Below are positions 24,710-33,800 of a DNA stretch of 54,541 bases, one piece after another. Position 1 is the first letter of the stretch, and each line of letters opens with the position of its first letter. The position numbers and the translations under genes were made by a program. The stretch is taken from positions 1 to 54,541 of the forward strand of contig JAQWOB010000023.1 of assembly GCA_029246085.1 (NCBI GenBank). The letters are read 5' to 3'. Under the pieces are notes generated by a model. That model was not told the DNA's origin. It ran no database searches and saw only the letters and a list, made by a program, of their open reading frames with translations. This DNA comes from Gammaproteobacteria bacterium (GTDB lineage: Bacteria; Pseudomonadota; Gammaproteobacteria; GCA-002705445; GCA-002716945).

Positions 24710-25771
24710 ATGTTCAAATTTTTTAAAGAATGGTATGAGAGCCATTTAACTGACCCAAATCAAGTAGCATTAGCTCTAATAATATTATCTATTTCTCTAA
24801 TTACTTATATATTATTAGCCACGGTCACACCTATTTTAGTAGCCATCATACTCGCCTATATGCTAGAGGGATTGGTACACCGATTCACTAAAAATTATTC
24901 ACTCAAAAGAAATACTATTGTATTGCTTGTCTATTTCTCTTTTATTGCTATCTCAATGGTTACATTATTTTTAATATTGCCGCTTATGATTGATCAGTTC
25001 ACTTTATTTGTAAAATCTTTACCTTCGATATTGGAAAAAGGGAAAATTTTATTACTCAATTTCACGTCATCAGATAACGCTATGGTTACCGAAGGCCAAT
25101 TAACAAATATTTTTTCAGCATTAAACACTGAGATATATAATATGTATGGCTCGATTGTATCTTACTCTTTATCATCTGCAGGAAGTATTATAGAAACAAT
25201 GATTTATATGTTGATTGTCCCTATATTAATTTTTTTCTTACTTTTTGATAAAAAAGAAATTAATGGATGGTTTAAAAAATTTTTTCCAGAAAAATTAGAT
25301 TTATCAAAAAAAGCTTATGCAGAGCTAGATTTAAAAATAGGAAATTATATTCGGTGCAAGTTTATAGAGATTATTATCGTGTGGGTAGCATCAACTTTAT
25401 TTTTTACTATTCTAGGGCTCAACTATTCTTTAGTATTAGGTTTTCTCTGCGGAATATCAGTAATTATTCCATATGTCGGGGCCATTGCTGTCACTATACC
25501 GATAGTATTTGTAGGATATTTTCAGTGGGGAACATCTTCGGAGTTCTGGTATATCGTGTTTGCTCATATCATTATACAAATTCTAGACGGCAATGTGGTA
25601 GTGCCTGTTTTATTCTCTGATGCAGTAAATCTCCACCCTCTAGCAATTCTGATTTCAATTTTATTTTTTGGTACAATATGGGGAATTTGGGGTGTCTTTT
25701 TTGCAATACCTTTGGCGGTATTAGTTAACACATTGTTAAATATTTGGCCAAAAACTGAGTATAGGCCTTAA
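24710..25771 (+). CDS. AI-2E/PerM-family permease
   Basis: 353 residues, about seven or eight transmembrane helices. Signatures of the family are TVTPILVAIILAYMLEGLVH (about 38-57), GFLCGISVIIPYVGAIAVTI (about 246-265) and a C-terminal NLHPLAILISILFFGTIWGI (about 309-328) with WGVFFAIPLAV. PerM in E. coli is of unknown transport function. Genes of the purM/hda neighbourhood in gammaproteobacteria often include perM, consistent with this context. Start is ATG 24710 in a weak ribosome site; divergent from proS across 100 bp. Confidence 0.9.
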   Translation: MFKFFKEWYESHLTDPNQVALALIILSISLITYILLATVTPILVAIILAYMLEGLVHRFTKNYSLKRNTIVLLVYFSFIAISMVTLFLILPLMIDQFTLFVKSLPSILEKGKILLLNFTSSDNAMVTEGQLTNIFSALNTEIYNMYGSIVSYSLSSAGSIIETMIYMLIVPILIFFLLFDKKEINGWFKKFFPEKLDLSKKAYAELDLKIGNYIRCKFIEIIIVWVASTLFFTILGLNYSLVLGFLCGISVIIPYVGAIAVTIPIVFVGYFQWGTSSEFWYIVFAHIIIQILDGNVVVPVLFSDAVNLHPLAILISILFFGTIWGIWGVFFAIPLAVLVNTLLNIWPKTEYRP

Positions 25772-25789
25772 ACTAGACTAGGAGTATGT

Positions 25790-26674
25790 ATGTTTAAAGG
25801 AAGTATGGTGGCTATTGCTACACCAATGAATGGAGACGGTTCTCTAGATTATGAGTCTTTAGAGAGACTTATTGAGTTTCACATTGAAAATAAGACAGAC
25901 GTTATAGTTTCTGTTGGTACCACAGGTGAATCTGCTACTTTAAATTTTAAAGAACACTCGGAAGTTATTAAAGCAACACTATCAGTTGTGAACAAAAGAA
26001 TACCAGTAATTGCTGGTTCTGGTGCTAATTCTACTAGCGAAGCCATAGAGCTCACTCAAAGATCAAAAGAGCTTGGAGCTGATGGATGCTTGCTAGTAAC
26101 CCCATACTATAATAAACCTACGCAGAATGGCTTGTATGAGCACTATAAAATGATTGCTGATAAGGTTAATATTCCACAAATTTTATATAATGTACCTGGC
26201 AGAACATCTGTCGACATGCTTCCAGATACAGTCCATAAGTTATCTAGTCATCCAAATATTATTGCCATAAAAGAGGCTTCTGGAAATCTAGAAAGATCAA
26301 AAGAGCTCCTTGAAAAATGTGCTGATAACATATCCATATTTACTGGCGATGATAAAACATCTGTTAGAGACCTCTTGCTAGGTTTTAAGGGTAATATTTC
26401 TGTAACTGCGAATGTAGCGCCACTAAGTATGCATGAAATGTGTAAATTTGCCATAGAAGGTAACGCTGAGGAAGCAAACAAGATTAACTCTAAGTTAGAT
26501 ATATTACATGATAATCTTTTTACTGAGTCTAACCCTATACCTGTTAAATGGGCTCTTCATAGAATGGGTTTAATTAAAAAAGGCATAAGGCTGCCATTAA
26601 CATGGCTGGACAGTAAATATGAGAATATTCTAGAAGAATCTCTGTATAATGCTGGTATAATATCTAAAAGTTAA
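25790..26674 (+). CDS. dapA: 4-hydroxy-tetrahydrodipicolinate synthase DapA
   Basis: 294 residues. Condenses pyruvate with aspartate semialdehyde, the first step of the lysine and meso-DAP branch. Signatures are GTTGESATLNFKEH (about 43-56), LVTPYYNKPTQNGLYEHY (catalytic Tyr, about 102-119), YNVPGRTSVDM (about 133-143), and the Schiff-base lysine in IIAIKEASGN (about 157-166). SD AGGAG lies 5 nt before ATG 25790. bamC follows after 3 bp, the same pairing as dapA-nlpB in E. coli. Confidence 0.98.
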   Translation: MFKGSMVAIATPMNGDGSLDYESLERLIEFHIENKTDVIVSVGTTGESATLNFKEHSEVIKATLSVVNKRIPVIAGSGANSTSEAIELTQRSKELGADGCLLVTPYYNKPTQNGLYEHYKMIADKVNIPQILYNVPGRTSVDMLPDTVHKLSSHPNIIAIKEASGNLERSKELLEKCADNISIFTGDDKTSVRDLLLGFKGNISVTANVAPLSMHEMCKFAIEGNAEEANKINSKLDILHDNLFTESNPIPVKWALHRMGLIKKGIRLPLTWLDSKYENILEESLYNAGIISKS

Positions 26675-26677
26675 ATA

Positions 26678-27769
26678 ATGAAATCAAAACTATTATCCAT
26701 AATAATACTTCCTTTGCTTGTTTTTAGCGGATGTTCCCCAATAACTGAATATATAGATAATCTAACATCTCCAGAGAGAAAAGACTTGGTGGTGTACAAA
26801 AAAAGTAAATCTTACGATGACACGCAATTTGATTTGATAATTCCACCAGATTTAATTAATCCAAGCCAGAAAGATGCTCTAGAGATACCGGGCTATAGTG
26901 ACGAAGGGATAGAAATTTTTACGGTAGATACTAAACTAGAAGGAATAAGCATTCTGAGGTCAGGTAGGGATTCATTTATCAGTGTAAAGACAACTGATAA
27001 AGAATATATTTGGAAGAAGCTTTCTGATTTTTGGCTGGCTGAAGGTTTTCGTTTATCCAAGAAGGATTATATGCTAGGAATAATGAAAACTGGTTTCTTG
27101 GAAAATTTAAGCGAAGCTCAATTAGGCACTATGCAAAGAATTGTTGGCAGATATGTGCCTCTCCTTGTAGCTCCTGAAACACGGGATAGTTATAGTACTA
27201 GAGTTTTGCTAAAAGATGATTCCTTAGATATTTTAATTACGCATTATGGTAAAGAATATATGTCCGATGGAGATACAGAATTTAGGTGGCAGAATAGGCC
27301 TAGAGACCCAGAATTTGAAAGCGAGATGATATCAAGGTTATATATATATCTTGGAGGGGAAGAGGCTAAATCAAAAGGTTATTCGGTTGTTCAATCAACA
27401 GGTGTTAGAAGTAAGGCAAGCATGAGTATAGATGAAAATGGGTTTCACACATTATATATTAATGATATTTATGCAAGAGTTTGGCCAGCAGTCATAAAAT
27501 CTCTAGAAGTTTATGGGATTAATATTTTATCCGCTAAAGAAGAAGATGGTCTAATCAAAGTATCTGTTGAGGATAGTGAGGCTAGTAGCTCATCAATGCT
27601 GGATTATCTAGCTTTTTGGAAATCTTCAAAAGATGTTAATTCGTTCAACATAGTAATAATTACTAAGCAAGAAGGAACAGTGATTGAAATTCAAAACGAT
27701 ATGTTTTCGAATATCACTAATACTGCAACGGAAGAAGTAATCCGAGCACTTTATGCAGATTTAAGATAG
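26678..27769 (+). CDS. bamC: outer membrane assembly lipoprotein BamC (NlpB)
   Basis: 363 residues. Accessory lipoprotein of the BAM complex that inserts outer-membrane proteins. Signal peptide with lipobox LVFSGC, lipidated Cys at about residue 19. It is followed by the unstructured BamC lasso with the characteristic FDLIIPPDLINPSQKDALEI (about 50-69), then two helix-grip domains (about 95-220 and 240-362; IWKKLSDFWLAEGFRLSKKD, ARVWPAVIKSLEVYGINIL). Its partner dapA precedes it. Stop TAG abuts the folE2 stop on the other strand. Confidence 0.93.
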   Translation: MKSKLLSIIILPLLVFSGCSPITEYIDNLTSPERKDLVVYKKSKSYDDTQFDLIIPPDLINPSQKDALEIPGYSDEGIEIFTVDTKLEGISILRSGRDSFISVKTTDKEYIWKKLSDFWLAEGFRLSKKDYMLGIMKTGFLENLSEAQLGTMQRIVGRYVPLLVAPETRDSYSTRVLLKDDSLDILITHYGKEYMSDGDTEFRWQNRPRDPEFESEMISRLYIYLGGEEAKSKGYSVVQSTGVRSKASMSIDENGFHTLYINDIYARVWPAVIKSLEVYGINILSAKEEDGLIKVSVEDSEASSSSMLDYLAFWKSSKDVNSFNIVIITKQEGTVIEIQNDMFSNITNTATEEVIRALYADLR

Positions 27770-28588
27770 TTAGTCTTTTATTTGGTGAATTTGAGCATAT
27801 GCTGAATGATTATGAATAGATTCAAAATTTTCAGACTCGACAGTATACTCCCTAACTCTATCGTCCTTAGTAAAATGACCTGCAATATCTCTAACCATGT
27901 CTTCAACAAACTTAGGATTATCATAAGCTAATTCAGTTACATGTTTTTCATCAGGCCTCTTTAATAATGCATATAACTCAGAAGACGCCTCTTTCTCTAC
28001 TACATCTATTATTTCTTCAATCCAGATAAAATCTTTTATGCTTACAGTAACCGTTACATGTGATCGCTGATTATGAGCACCATACGCTGATATTTTTTTT
28101 GAGCAAGGACATAGGCTAGTCACAGGGACCAATACTTTTACTTTTAAGCTAGATACTCCTTTCTCAATCTCACCAATAAACGTAACAGTATAGTCTAGTA
28201 AACTTTTAACTTTAGAGGCTGGAGCAGTTTTATTTATAAAATAAGGAAACTGCATCTCAACATGACCAGATTCTGCTTCTAAGAGAACTAGCATTTCTGT
28301 TATCATTGTTTTAAACGTATCTACAGTTATATGGTCTTCATGGTTATTGAGTATATGTACAAACCTAGACATATGAGTCCCTTTTAAATTATGAGGCAAA
28401 TTTACATACATATTAAAATTTGCAACTGTTGTTTGTTCTTTCCCTGATCTCTGTTTAATAACCATTGGGTGAAGAATATCTTTTATACCAACTTTATTAA
28501 TTGGTAAATTCCTCGTATCCTCAAGACCTTGAGTATCAGGTAAGCTCGATTTGTTTAATTCTTTGATAGATTTTTTATTAGTAGACAT
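27770..28588 (-). CDS. folE2: GTP cyclohydrolase I type IB (FolE2)
   Basis: 272 residues. Converts GTP to dihydroneopterin triphosphate, the entry to folate and queuosine. Unlike FolE it can use Mn or Fe and is often expressed under zinc limitation. Signatures are [10 protein letters not shown] (about 74-83), the metal cysteine loop [20 protein letters not shown] (about 154-173) and a C-terminal [16 protein letters not shown] (about 224-239). It follows queD by 3 bp; the two supply successive queuosine-pathway steps. An E. coli-type folE is not seen in the window. Confidence 0.96.
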   Translation of the reverse strand: MSTNKKSIKELNKSSLPDTQGLEDTRNLPINKVGIKDILHPMVIKQRSGKEQTTVANFNMYVNLPHNLKGTHMSRFVHILNNHEDHITVDTFKTMITEMLVLLEAESGHVEMQFPYFINKTAPASKVKSLLDYTVTFIGEIEKGVSSLKVKVLVPVTSLCPCSKKISAYGAHNQRSHVTVTVSIKDFIWIEEIIDVVEKEASSELYALLKRPDEKHVTELAYDNPKFVEDMVRDIAGHFTKDDRVREYTVESENFESIHNHSAYAQIHQIKD

Positions 28589-28591
28589 TAT

Positions 28592-28960
28592 TTATCCTGT
28601 AAAAGTTACCGCTGATTTTTCTGTTTCCCATAGCTTAATTGATTTAACTTCTATTTGCTTATCATTCATTATTACAGATAATTCTTTATGAATATACTGG
28701 GCAATATTTTCAGCCGTTGGATTTATTTCTTTAAATGGCTTTAAATCATTCAGAAAACGATGATCTAACTGATCAACGACACTTTTTGTCATGTTTCTGA
28801 TTTCCTTAAAATCTATTACCATTCCGATATTATCTAGTTTATTTCCACAAACTTCAACTTCAACTTTCCAATTATGTCCATGCATTCTTTTACAAGCCCC
28901 TTCATGGCCATTCAGTACATGCGCAGATGAAAACTCAACAAATGTGGTTAGAGTATAAAT
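28592..28960 (-). CDS. queD: 6-carboxy-tetrahydropterin synthase QueD, non-canonical start
   Basis: 122 residues if it starts at ATT 28960. No ATG, GTG or TTG exists between the frame-closing TAA just upstream and ATG 28885, yet starting at 28885 would delete the first zinc ligand. GGAG follows the dxs stop, and ATT lies 8 nt after it (ATC 28966 is only 2 nt away). Active site is complete: FSSAHVL, CKRMHGHNW (Cys and HxH), DFKEI, LDHRFLND and ETEKSA. Converts dihydroneopterin triphosphate to 6-carboxy-tetrahydropterin for queuosine. Lies between dxs and folE2. Confidence 0.85.
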   Translation of the reverse strand: MYTLTTFVEFSSAHVLNGHEGACKRMHGHNWKVEVEVCGNKLDNIGMVIDFKEIRNMTKSVVDQLDHRFLNDLKPFKEINPTAENIAQYIHKELSVIMNDKQIEVKSIKLWETEKSAVTFTG

Positions 28961-28977
28961 ATCGATTTCTCCAGTTT

Positions 28978-30861
28978 TTACTTTTTACTACTTATTTTTA
29001 CCATATTATCCACATGGTCATTAGTAATCTTTTCTATACCAAGTGCGTCAAGACCTAATTCTGATAATATTTCATCTTGGCTTCCATGAGGTATCATTTT
29101 ATCTGGAACACCTATATTTACCAGGTTATTTTTTAACAAATATTTAGTCATAACCTCATTAACAGCAGTTCCAGCACCGCCTAGTGTGACATTGTCTTCT
29201 ACGGTAAATATATAATCATGTGTATTACAGATATCTATGATCATATCTTCATCGATAGGTTTAACAAATCTCATGTCAACCAGAGTTGCACCATTTTTCT
29301 TAGCTACTTTCTTAACAGTGTTCAATAACGTTCCAAATACAAGATAGGCTATTTTGTTTCCTTTCTCAATTATTCTAGCTTTCCCAATCTCTATAGTTGC
29401 ATGATCTAAGCTAATATCTTCTCCTTGACTATATCCTCTTGGATATCTGACTGCAGCTAATCCTTTATGCTTTTGACCAGTTGATAACATTTTCCACATC
29501 TCTAATTCATCAGATGGAGTCATAAGAACTATTTTAGGAAGAATTCTTAAGAAGGAAATATCATATATACCTTGATGAGTCTCTCCGTCAGCTCCAACTA
29601 TACCAGCCCTATCAATTGCCAATAGAATATCAAGGTCTTGTACAACAATATCATGTATTAATTGGTCATAAGCTCTTTGAAGAAAGGTCGAGTATATTGC
29701 TATAATAGGTTTTAAGCCCCCACAAGACATGCCTCCAGCTAACGTAATCGCATGTTGTTCCGCAATCCCCACATCAAAATATCTTTCTGGATATTTTTTC
29801 TCAAAATCAACAAGCCCAGAACCTTCTCTCATTGCAGGTGTAATGACTACAAGCCTAGTATCTATATTTGCAGCTTGATCTACCCACCTACTAAAAATCT
29901 CAGTATATGTTAATTTATTATTAATTTTTTTTATTTTTGGCTTGCCAGTTTTGATATCAAACGGTGTTACTCCATGGTATGAAATTGGGTTCTGTTCAGC
30001 TAACTTATATCCCTTCCCCTTTTTTGTAATTACATGAAGAATTCTGGGGCCAGATTGATCTTTTAGATTTTCTAATACATCAATTAAACCATTAACATCA
30101 TGACCATCTGTCGGCCCATAATATTTAAATCCTAGTTCTTCAAATAATAAACCCGGAGTTATAAGACCTTTTGCTTGATTTTCTACTTTTTTTGCTATCT
30201 CTTCTATTGTTTTAACTTTACTCAAAACTTTCTTGCCACTTTCTTTGAAGGATGAAAATGTTTTGCCAGTTAATATTTTAGTGAGGTATTTATGAACTGC
30301 TCCAACATTTGGGGAAATAGACATTTCATTATCATTTAGTATCACTAATATATTGGATTTAATACCACCAGCATGGCCAAGTGCTTCAAATGCCATACCT
30401 GCAGTCAAGCCTCCGTCACCAATTATTGCGATAATTTTATTATTTTTTTTATTTAGCTTTGAAGCAATTTCATATCCTATTGCTGCACTAATAGAAGTAC
30501 TTGAATGACCAGCACCAAAGGAATCATATTCGCTTTCATCTCTTTTCAGAAATCCTGATATACCATCTTTTTTTCTAAGAGAAGGCATTAATTTTTTTCT
30601 CCCAGTCAATATTTTATGCGGATAGCATTGATGCCCAATATCCCATACCAAAATATCTCTCGGTGTATCATATACATAATGAAGGGCTATCGTAATATCC
30701 ACTGTTCCAAGTCCAGCAGCTAAATGCCCGCCAGTTTGAGAAACTGATTCAATAATAAATTCCCTTAGTTCTTCTGATAGGGATGATATTTCACTTTTAG
30801 TAAGACCTTTTAAATCAGCCGGACTATTAATCATATCTAATATTTTATAATTTTCGCTCAC
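28978..30861 (-). CDS. dxs: 1-deoxy-D-xylulose-5-phosphate synthase Dxs
   Basis: 627 residues, normal length, GTG start sharing a base with the xseB stop (TAGTG). TPP enzyme joining pyruvate and glyceraldehyde 3-phosphate, the first step of non-mevalonate isoprenoid synthesis. Signatures are GGHLAAGLGTVDITIALHYV (about 43-62), GDGGLTAGMAFEALGHAGG (about 148-166; TPP/Mg motif), LNDNEMSISPN, YYGPTDGHDVNGLI and GIAEQHAITLAGGM (catalytic Glu). Unlike E. coli there is no ispA between xseB and dxs. Confidence 0.98.
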   Translation of the reverse strand: MSENYKILDMINSPADLKGLTKSEISSLSEELREFIIESVSQTGGHLAAGLGTVDITIALHYVYDTPRDILVWDIGHQCYPHKILTGRKKLMPSLRKKDGISGFLKRDESEYDSFGAGHSSTSISAAIGYEIASKLNKKNNKIIAIIGDGGLTAGMAFEALGHAGGIKSNILVILNDNEMSISPNVGAVHKYLTKILTGKTFSSFKESGKKVLSKVKTIEEIAKKVENQAKGLITPGLLFEELGFKYYGPTDGHDVNGLIDVLENLKDQSGPRILHVITKKGKGYKLAEQNPISYHGVTPFDIKTGKPKIKKINNKLTYTEIFSRWVDQAANIDTRLVVITPAMREGSGLVDFEKKYPERYFDVGIAEQHAITLAGGMSCGGLKPIIAIYSTFLQRAYDQLIHDIVVQDLDILLAIDRAGIVGADGETHQGIYDISFLRILPKIVLMTPSDELEMWKMLSTGQKHKGLAAVRYPRGYSQGEDISLDHATIEIGKARIIEKGNKIAYLVFGTLLNTVKKVAKKNGATLVDMRFVKPIDEDMIIDICNTHDYIFTVEDNVTLGGAGTAVNEVMTKYLLKNNLVNIGVPDKMIPHGSQDEILSELGLDALGIEKITNDHVDNMVKISSKK

Positions 30862-31073
30862 TATTCTTCTATATCATCCGTGACTTGTTTGATTTTTTGC
30901 TCAGCTTCCTCTAATGCTTTTTGACATTTTTTGGATAACTCAACGCCTAGTTTATATTTTTCAATAATCTCTTCCAAGTTAAGATCTTTTGACTCAATCT
31001 CTTCTAAGATTAATTGCATTGACTTTAAATCTCTTTCAAATGTAGATAAATTGCTTTTTAATTTTTTATTCAT
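30861..31073 (-). CDS. xseB: exodeoxyribonuclease VII small subunit XseB
   Basis: 70 residues, almost entirely helical. The core matches XseB: TFERDLKSMQLILEEIESKD (about 11-30), then LNLEEIIEKYKLGVELSKKC (about 31-50) and QKALEEAEQKI. Binds XseA to form the single-strand-specific exonuclease VII. xseA is not in the window. It is coupled to dxs by a one-base overlap and lies 12 bp downstream of corB, a slightly unusual neighbour. Confidence 0.93.
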   Translation of the reverse strand: MNKKLKSNLSTFERDLKSMQLILEEIESKDLNLEEIIEKYKLGVELSKKCQKALEEAEQKIKQVTDDIEE

Positions 31074-31085
31074 AATTATATAATA

Positions 31086-32333
31086 CTATTTTTTTGTGAC
31101 CTTTACATTCTTTACGAAATTATTACTCACTTCAATCATTTCATATATGAAGCCATCTTTTTCAAATGTAATGCCTTTTGACGGGATATTTTCTAAGCAT
31201 TCTAGTATATAACCATTCACTGTTTTTGCTATATTTTCAGATAGTTTCCATCCTAAGATTTTATTAAGCTCTCTAATTTGAATACCTCCCTCTATGAGAT
31301 ATATATTGTTTTTGATTTTAATAATTCCTTTATGTTTCTCTTCATCTCTATATTCGCCTACAATCTCTTCAAGAATATCATCTAATGTGACTACTCCTTT
31401 TACATCCCCATACTCATCTATCACAAATCCAATTCTTTTTCTTTCTTTCTTGAATTCTATGAGCTGACTTGTTAGAGATGTATCTTCTGGAATAAAGTAG
31501 GGTGCATTAATATTACTTATAATTTTTTCTTTTGTGATGCCTCCGCTTATTAGCATTTGAATTACTTTTCTTTTATGAAGAAAGCCTAAAAGCTTATTAA
31601 ATTCATTTCTATATATTGGGATTCTTGAGTATTTACAATTTAAAATTTCTTCAGATATTTTTTTAAGATCATCATTAATGTCAACGGCTACTAATATACT
31701 TCTTGGTATCATTGCATCTTCAATTTTAACTTTTTCTAAATCAAGCATATTTACTATCATATCTTCATGACTTTTTGGTATTTTCTTACTCGACTCTTTT
31801 ACAATTAGCTTTATTTCATCTTTAGTTAATAATTCCTGATTAACATTTTCAGGATTTACACCAAATATTCTCAGCAGGATTTTTGCAATTAAATTAATAA
31901 TAAGAACTATTGGGCTAAATAACTTCATTAAAGGATAAACTATCCATGATACTGGATATGCAATTTTATCTGGATAAAGAGCAGCAAATGTTTTTGGTGT
32001 TACTTCTGCAAAAATTAATATTACGATAGTTAGCATTATAACAGATATGGCAACGCCTGCTTCTCCATATAATTGAATTGCTATTAAAGTACTTATAGCA
32101 GATGCTAAAATATTCACAAAATTATTCATTAATAAAATTAAACCTAATGTTTTGTCAGGATTGGCAACTAAGAAATGAACTCTGGCTGCAGACTTATCAC
32201 CTGTCTTAAATTTATGTTTTAACTTATATCTATTAACACTCATTAAAGATGTTTCAGCTCCAGAAAAAAACGCAGAAAGCAAAAGTAGTATAAAAAGAAT
32301 TATAAATAGATTTTCAATTGTAATATTAGTCAT
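31086..32333 (-). CDS. CNNM/CBS-domain transporter, CorB (YfjD) family
   Basis: 415 residues. Domain order: DUF21 membrane region with about four helices (about 5-155; SAFFSGAETSLMSVNRYKLK at the start), a CBS pair (about 190-320; IEDAMIPRSILVAVDIND, then GFVIDEYGDVKGVVTLDDIL), and a CorC_HlyC domain at the C-terminus (IEGGIQIRELNKILGWKL). Members are linked to Mg/Co efflux. It forms a minus-strand pair with ypjD, as in E. coli, where these genes flank ffh-rpsP. Confidence 0.92.
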   Translation of the reverse strand: MTNITIENLFIILFILLLLSAFFSGAETSLMSVNRYKLKHKFKTGDKSAARVHFLVANPDKTLGLILLMNNFVNILASAISTLIAIQLYGEAGVAISVIMLTIVILIFAEVTPKTFAALYPDKIAYPVSWIVYPLMKLFSPIVLIINLIAKILLRIFGVNPENVNQELLTKDEIKLIVKESSKKIPKSHEDMIVNMLDLEKVKIEDAMIPRSILVAVDINDDLKKISEEILNCKYSRIPIYRNEFNKLLGFLHKRKVIQMLISGGITKEKIISNINAPYFIPEDTSLTSQLIEFKKERKRIGFVIDEYGDVKGVVTLDDILEEIVGEYRDEEKHKGIIKIKNNIYLIEGGIQIRELNKILGWKLSENIAKTVNGYILECLENIPSKGITFEKDGFIYEMIEVSNNFVKNVKVTKK

Positions 32334-32357
32334 AATGGATTGGTTAAATTATATACG

Positions 32358-33143
32358 TTAATAAATCTCAAAAAATAGTTTAGTTCCAAGATAGGCTACA
32401 AACAAGAAAGACATACCAATTAAAGTGAAACTTGTTGCCTTCCTACCTCGAACACCTTTAGAAAATCTGCTATATATTAGGTACGAATATGTTATCCATG
32501 CAATTATTGAAAATAATATCTTTTCTAGCAAGCCTGGATGTTTATCCATAGAAACAAATGGAGCTCCGCTTAGCAATGATAATGTAAGCAAAATAAATCC
32601 AAAAATAATTAAATCAAACATTACTTTCTCCATTTTCTCTATTGGAGGCAATATTGTAAGAAATAATGAGTCTGTCACATCTTTAAGTTTCTTTTCTTGA
32701 TAGCGCAATAATATTGCCTGAATGGCTCCTAGAGCAAGAAAACCATAAGAAGCTATAGAAACTATTATATGCATTCTTAAGCCTGGGTCTATAAATCCTA
32801 GGTTAGTATTATCTTTATATGCCATAGATATTAAGACTGCAACAGCAGTTAGAGGCAATAAGACCAAGCCGAGATGTTTAATTGGCTTTGTAAACATAAA
32901 TAGAAAAAATAGATAGTTAACTATAAGAAATGTTATCTCTAGTGATGTGATGAAATTAAATTTTTGATAAACATCGCTAACAAGAGAGTAGTTATAAATA
33001 CTGAATAAAAGCAGACTTAAGAAGAAAATAACATCAAAAGATATTTTTTTATAAAAATTATATTCTTCTTCAATTAGCACATATTTAATGCTTAGAGTTG
33101 ATAATATATAACCAGTTATAGTTAATGTGCCTAATAGTTCCAT
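32358..33143 (-). CDS. CcsA/YpjD-family cytochrome c assembly-like inner-membrane protein
   Basis: 261 residues, about eight helices. The Cytochrom_C_asm family core includes LRMHIIVSIASYGFLALGAI (about 122-141) with the conserved His, PFVSMDKHPGLLEKILFSII (about 195-214) and KGVRGRKATSFTLIGMSFLF (about 229-248). YpjD-type proteins resemble CcsA heme handlers but are of unproven function. Location upstream of corB and opposite rpsP matches gammaproteobacterial gene order; ffh, which often lies here too, is absent from the window. Confidence 0.88.
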   Translation of the reverse strand: MELLGTLTITGYILSTLSIKYVLIEEEYNFYKKISFDVIFFLSLLLFSIYNYSLVSDVYQKFNFITSLEITFLIVNYLFFLFMFTKPIKHLGLVLLPLTAVAVLISMAYKDNTNLGFIDPGLRMHIIVSIASYGFLALGAIQAILLRYQEKKLKDVTDSLFLTILPPIEKMEKVMFDLIIFGFILLTLSLLSGAPFVSMDKHPGLLEKILFSIIAWITYSYLIYSRFSKGVRGRKATSFTLIGMSFLFVAYLGTKLFFEIY

Positions 33144-33373
33144 TTTATTACAGTTTGAGCAAATATATTATATTAGCCTATATCTAGGAATTAGATAGCT
33201 ATTAAATATCTTTATAACGAGATTAACTCGCTATTTCTATGATGATAGCAAATTTAATACATAAAAATACCTAGATATCTGATTATTACAAGATTTCCAA
33301 TAAAATAACTAACTAGTTGCAATAAGTAGTGATATAATTTGGCTGTTTCTAATGAAGGAGATATTTAAAGATT
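33144..33373. other. 230-bp divergent intergenic region ypjD/rpsP
   Basis: The longest gene-free stretch in the window, very AT-rich. On the minus strand TATAAT lies at 33172-33167 and may serve ypjD. On the plus strand the extended -10 TGATATAAT (33330-33338) serves rpsP. A weak hairpin CGAG-ATTAA-CTCG is near 33220. The ffh gene normally facing rpsP is missing. I see no RNA gene or repeat. Confidence 0.5.
33330..33338 (+). promoter_or_regulatory. extended -10 promoter of rpsP-rimM-trmD-rplS
   Basis: TGATATAAT (hexamer 33333-33338) is a consensus extended -10. A TTGCAA at 33317-33322 is too close (10 bp) to be its -35. Downstream, AAGGAG at 33355-33360 is the ribosome site, 13 nt from the rpsP ATG, longer than usual. 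Confidence 0.55.
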
Positions 33374-33793
33374 ATGGTTAGAATTAGATTATCAAGAGGC
33401 GGAGCCAAGAAAAGACCTTATTATCACATAGTGGTAATGGATCAAAGAAATAGACGTGATGGCAGAAGCTTAGAAAGAATTGGCAGCTATGATCCTGCGC
33501 TTGAAACCGAAGACAGAATTAAGATTGATATTGAAAGATTAGATTACTGGGTGTCAAAGGGAGCTCAAATTAGTGATCGCGTAAAATATCTTAAAAAATA
33601 CTCATTAGACCCTGAAAATATCAAAACACGTGAAAAAATTAAATCTGTGCAGCTAGAAAAAGTTAAACAAAAAAGATTATCCAAAAAAGAAGCAGAAGCT
33701 GAACCAGTAGTTGAAGCAAAAGCAGAAGCTGAACCAGTAGTTGAAGCAAAAGCAGAGGCGGAAACTAAGCCGGCTGAAAATACAGAAAAGTAA
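33374..33793 (+). CDS. rpsP: 30S ribosomal protein S16 with repeated acidic tail
   Basis: 139 residues; the S16 core is about 80 (MVRIRLSRGGAKKRPYYHIV, RIGSYDP, VKYLKKYSLDPENI). S16 binds 16S rRNA and is needed for 30S assembly. The excess is a C-terminal Ala/Glu/Lys-rich tail with two copies of AEAEPVVEAK plus a partial third, encoded by an exact 30-bp tandem duplication. First gene of the classic rpsP-rimM-trmD-rplS operon. Confidence 0.98.
   Translation: MVRIRLSRGGAKKRPYYHIVVMDQRNRRDGRSLERIGSYDPALETEDRIKIDIERLDYWVSKGAQISDRVKYLKKYSLDPENIKTREKIKSVQLEKVKQKRLSKKEAEAEPVVEAKAEAEPVVEAKAEAETKPAENTEK
33691..33750 (+). repeat. exact 30-bp tandem duplication in the rpsP 3' region
   Basis: Positions 33691-33720 and 33721-33750 are identical 30-mers (each begins agcagaagctgaaccagtag), followed by a partial, diverged third copy. 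The unit is in frame (10 codons), so copy-number change would alter the S16 tail without a frameshift. Confidence 0.95.
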
Positions 33794-33800
33794 ATCATAA

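Noticed and set aside
33216-33232. Weak inverted repeat CGAG-ATTAA-CTCG as terminator or operator
   Set aside because: A four-base-pair stem without a T tract; it can be chance in this AT-rich gap.
33317-33338. TTGCAA/TATAAT as a standard -35/-10 pair for rpsP
   Set aside because: Spacing is only 10 bp, so the -10 is explained as an extended -10 instead.
33691-33750. Tandem repeat considered as a CRISPR or mobile-element mark
   Set aside because: No spacers, and it lies in frame inside rpsP; it is a coding duplication.
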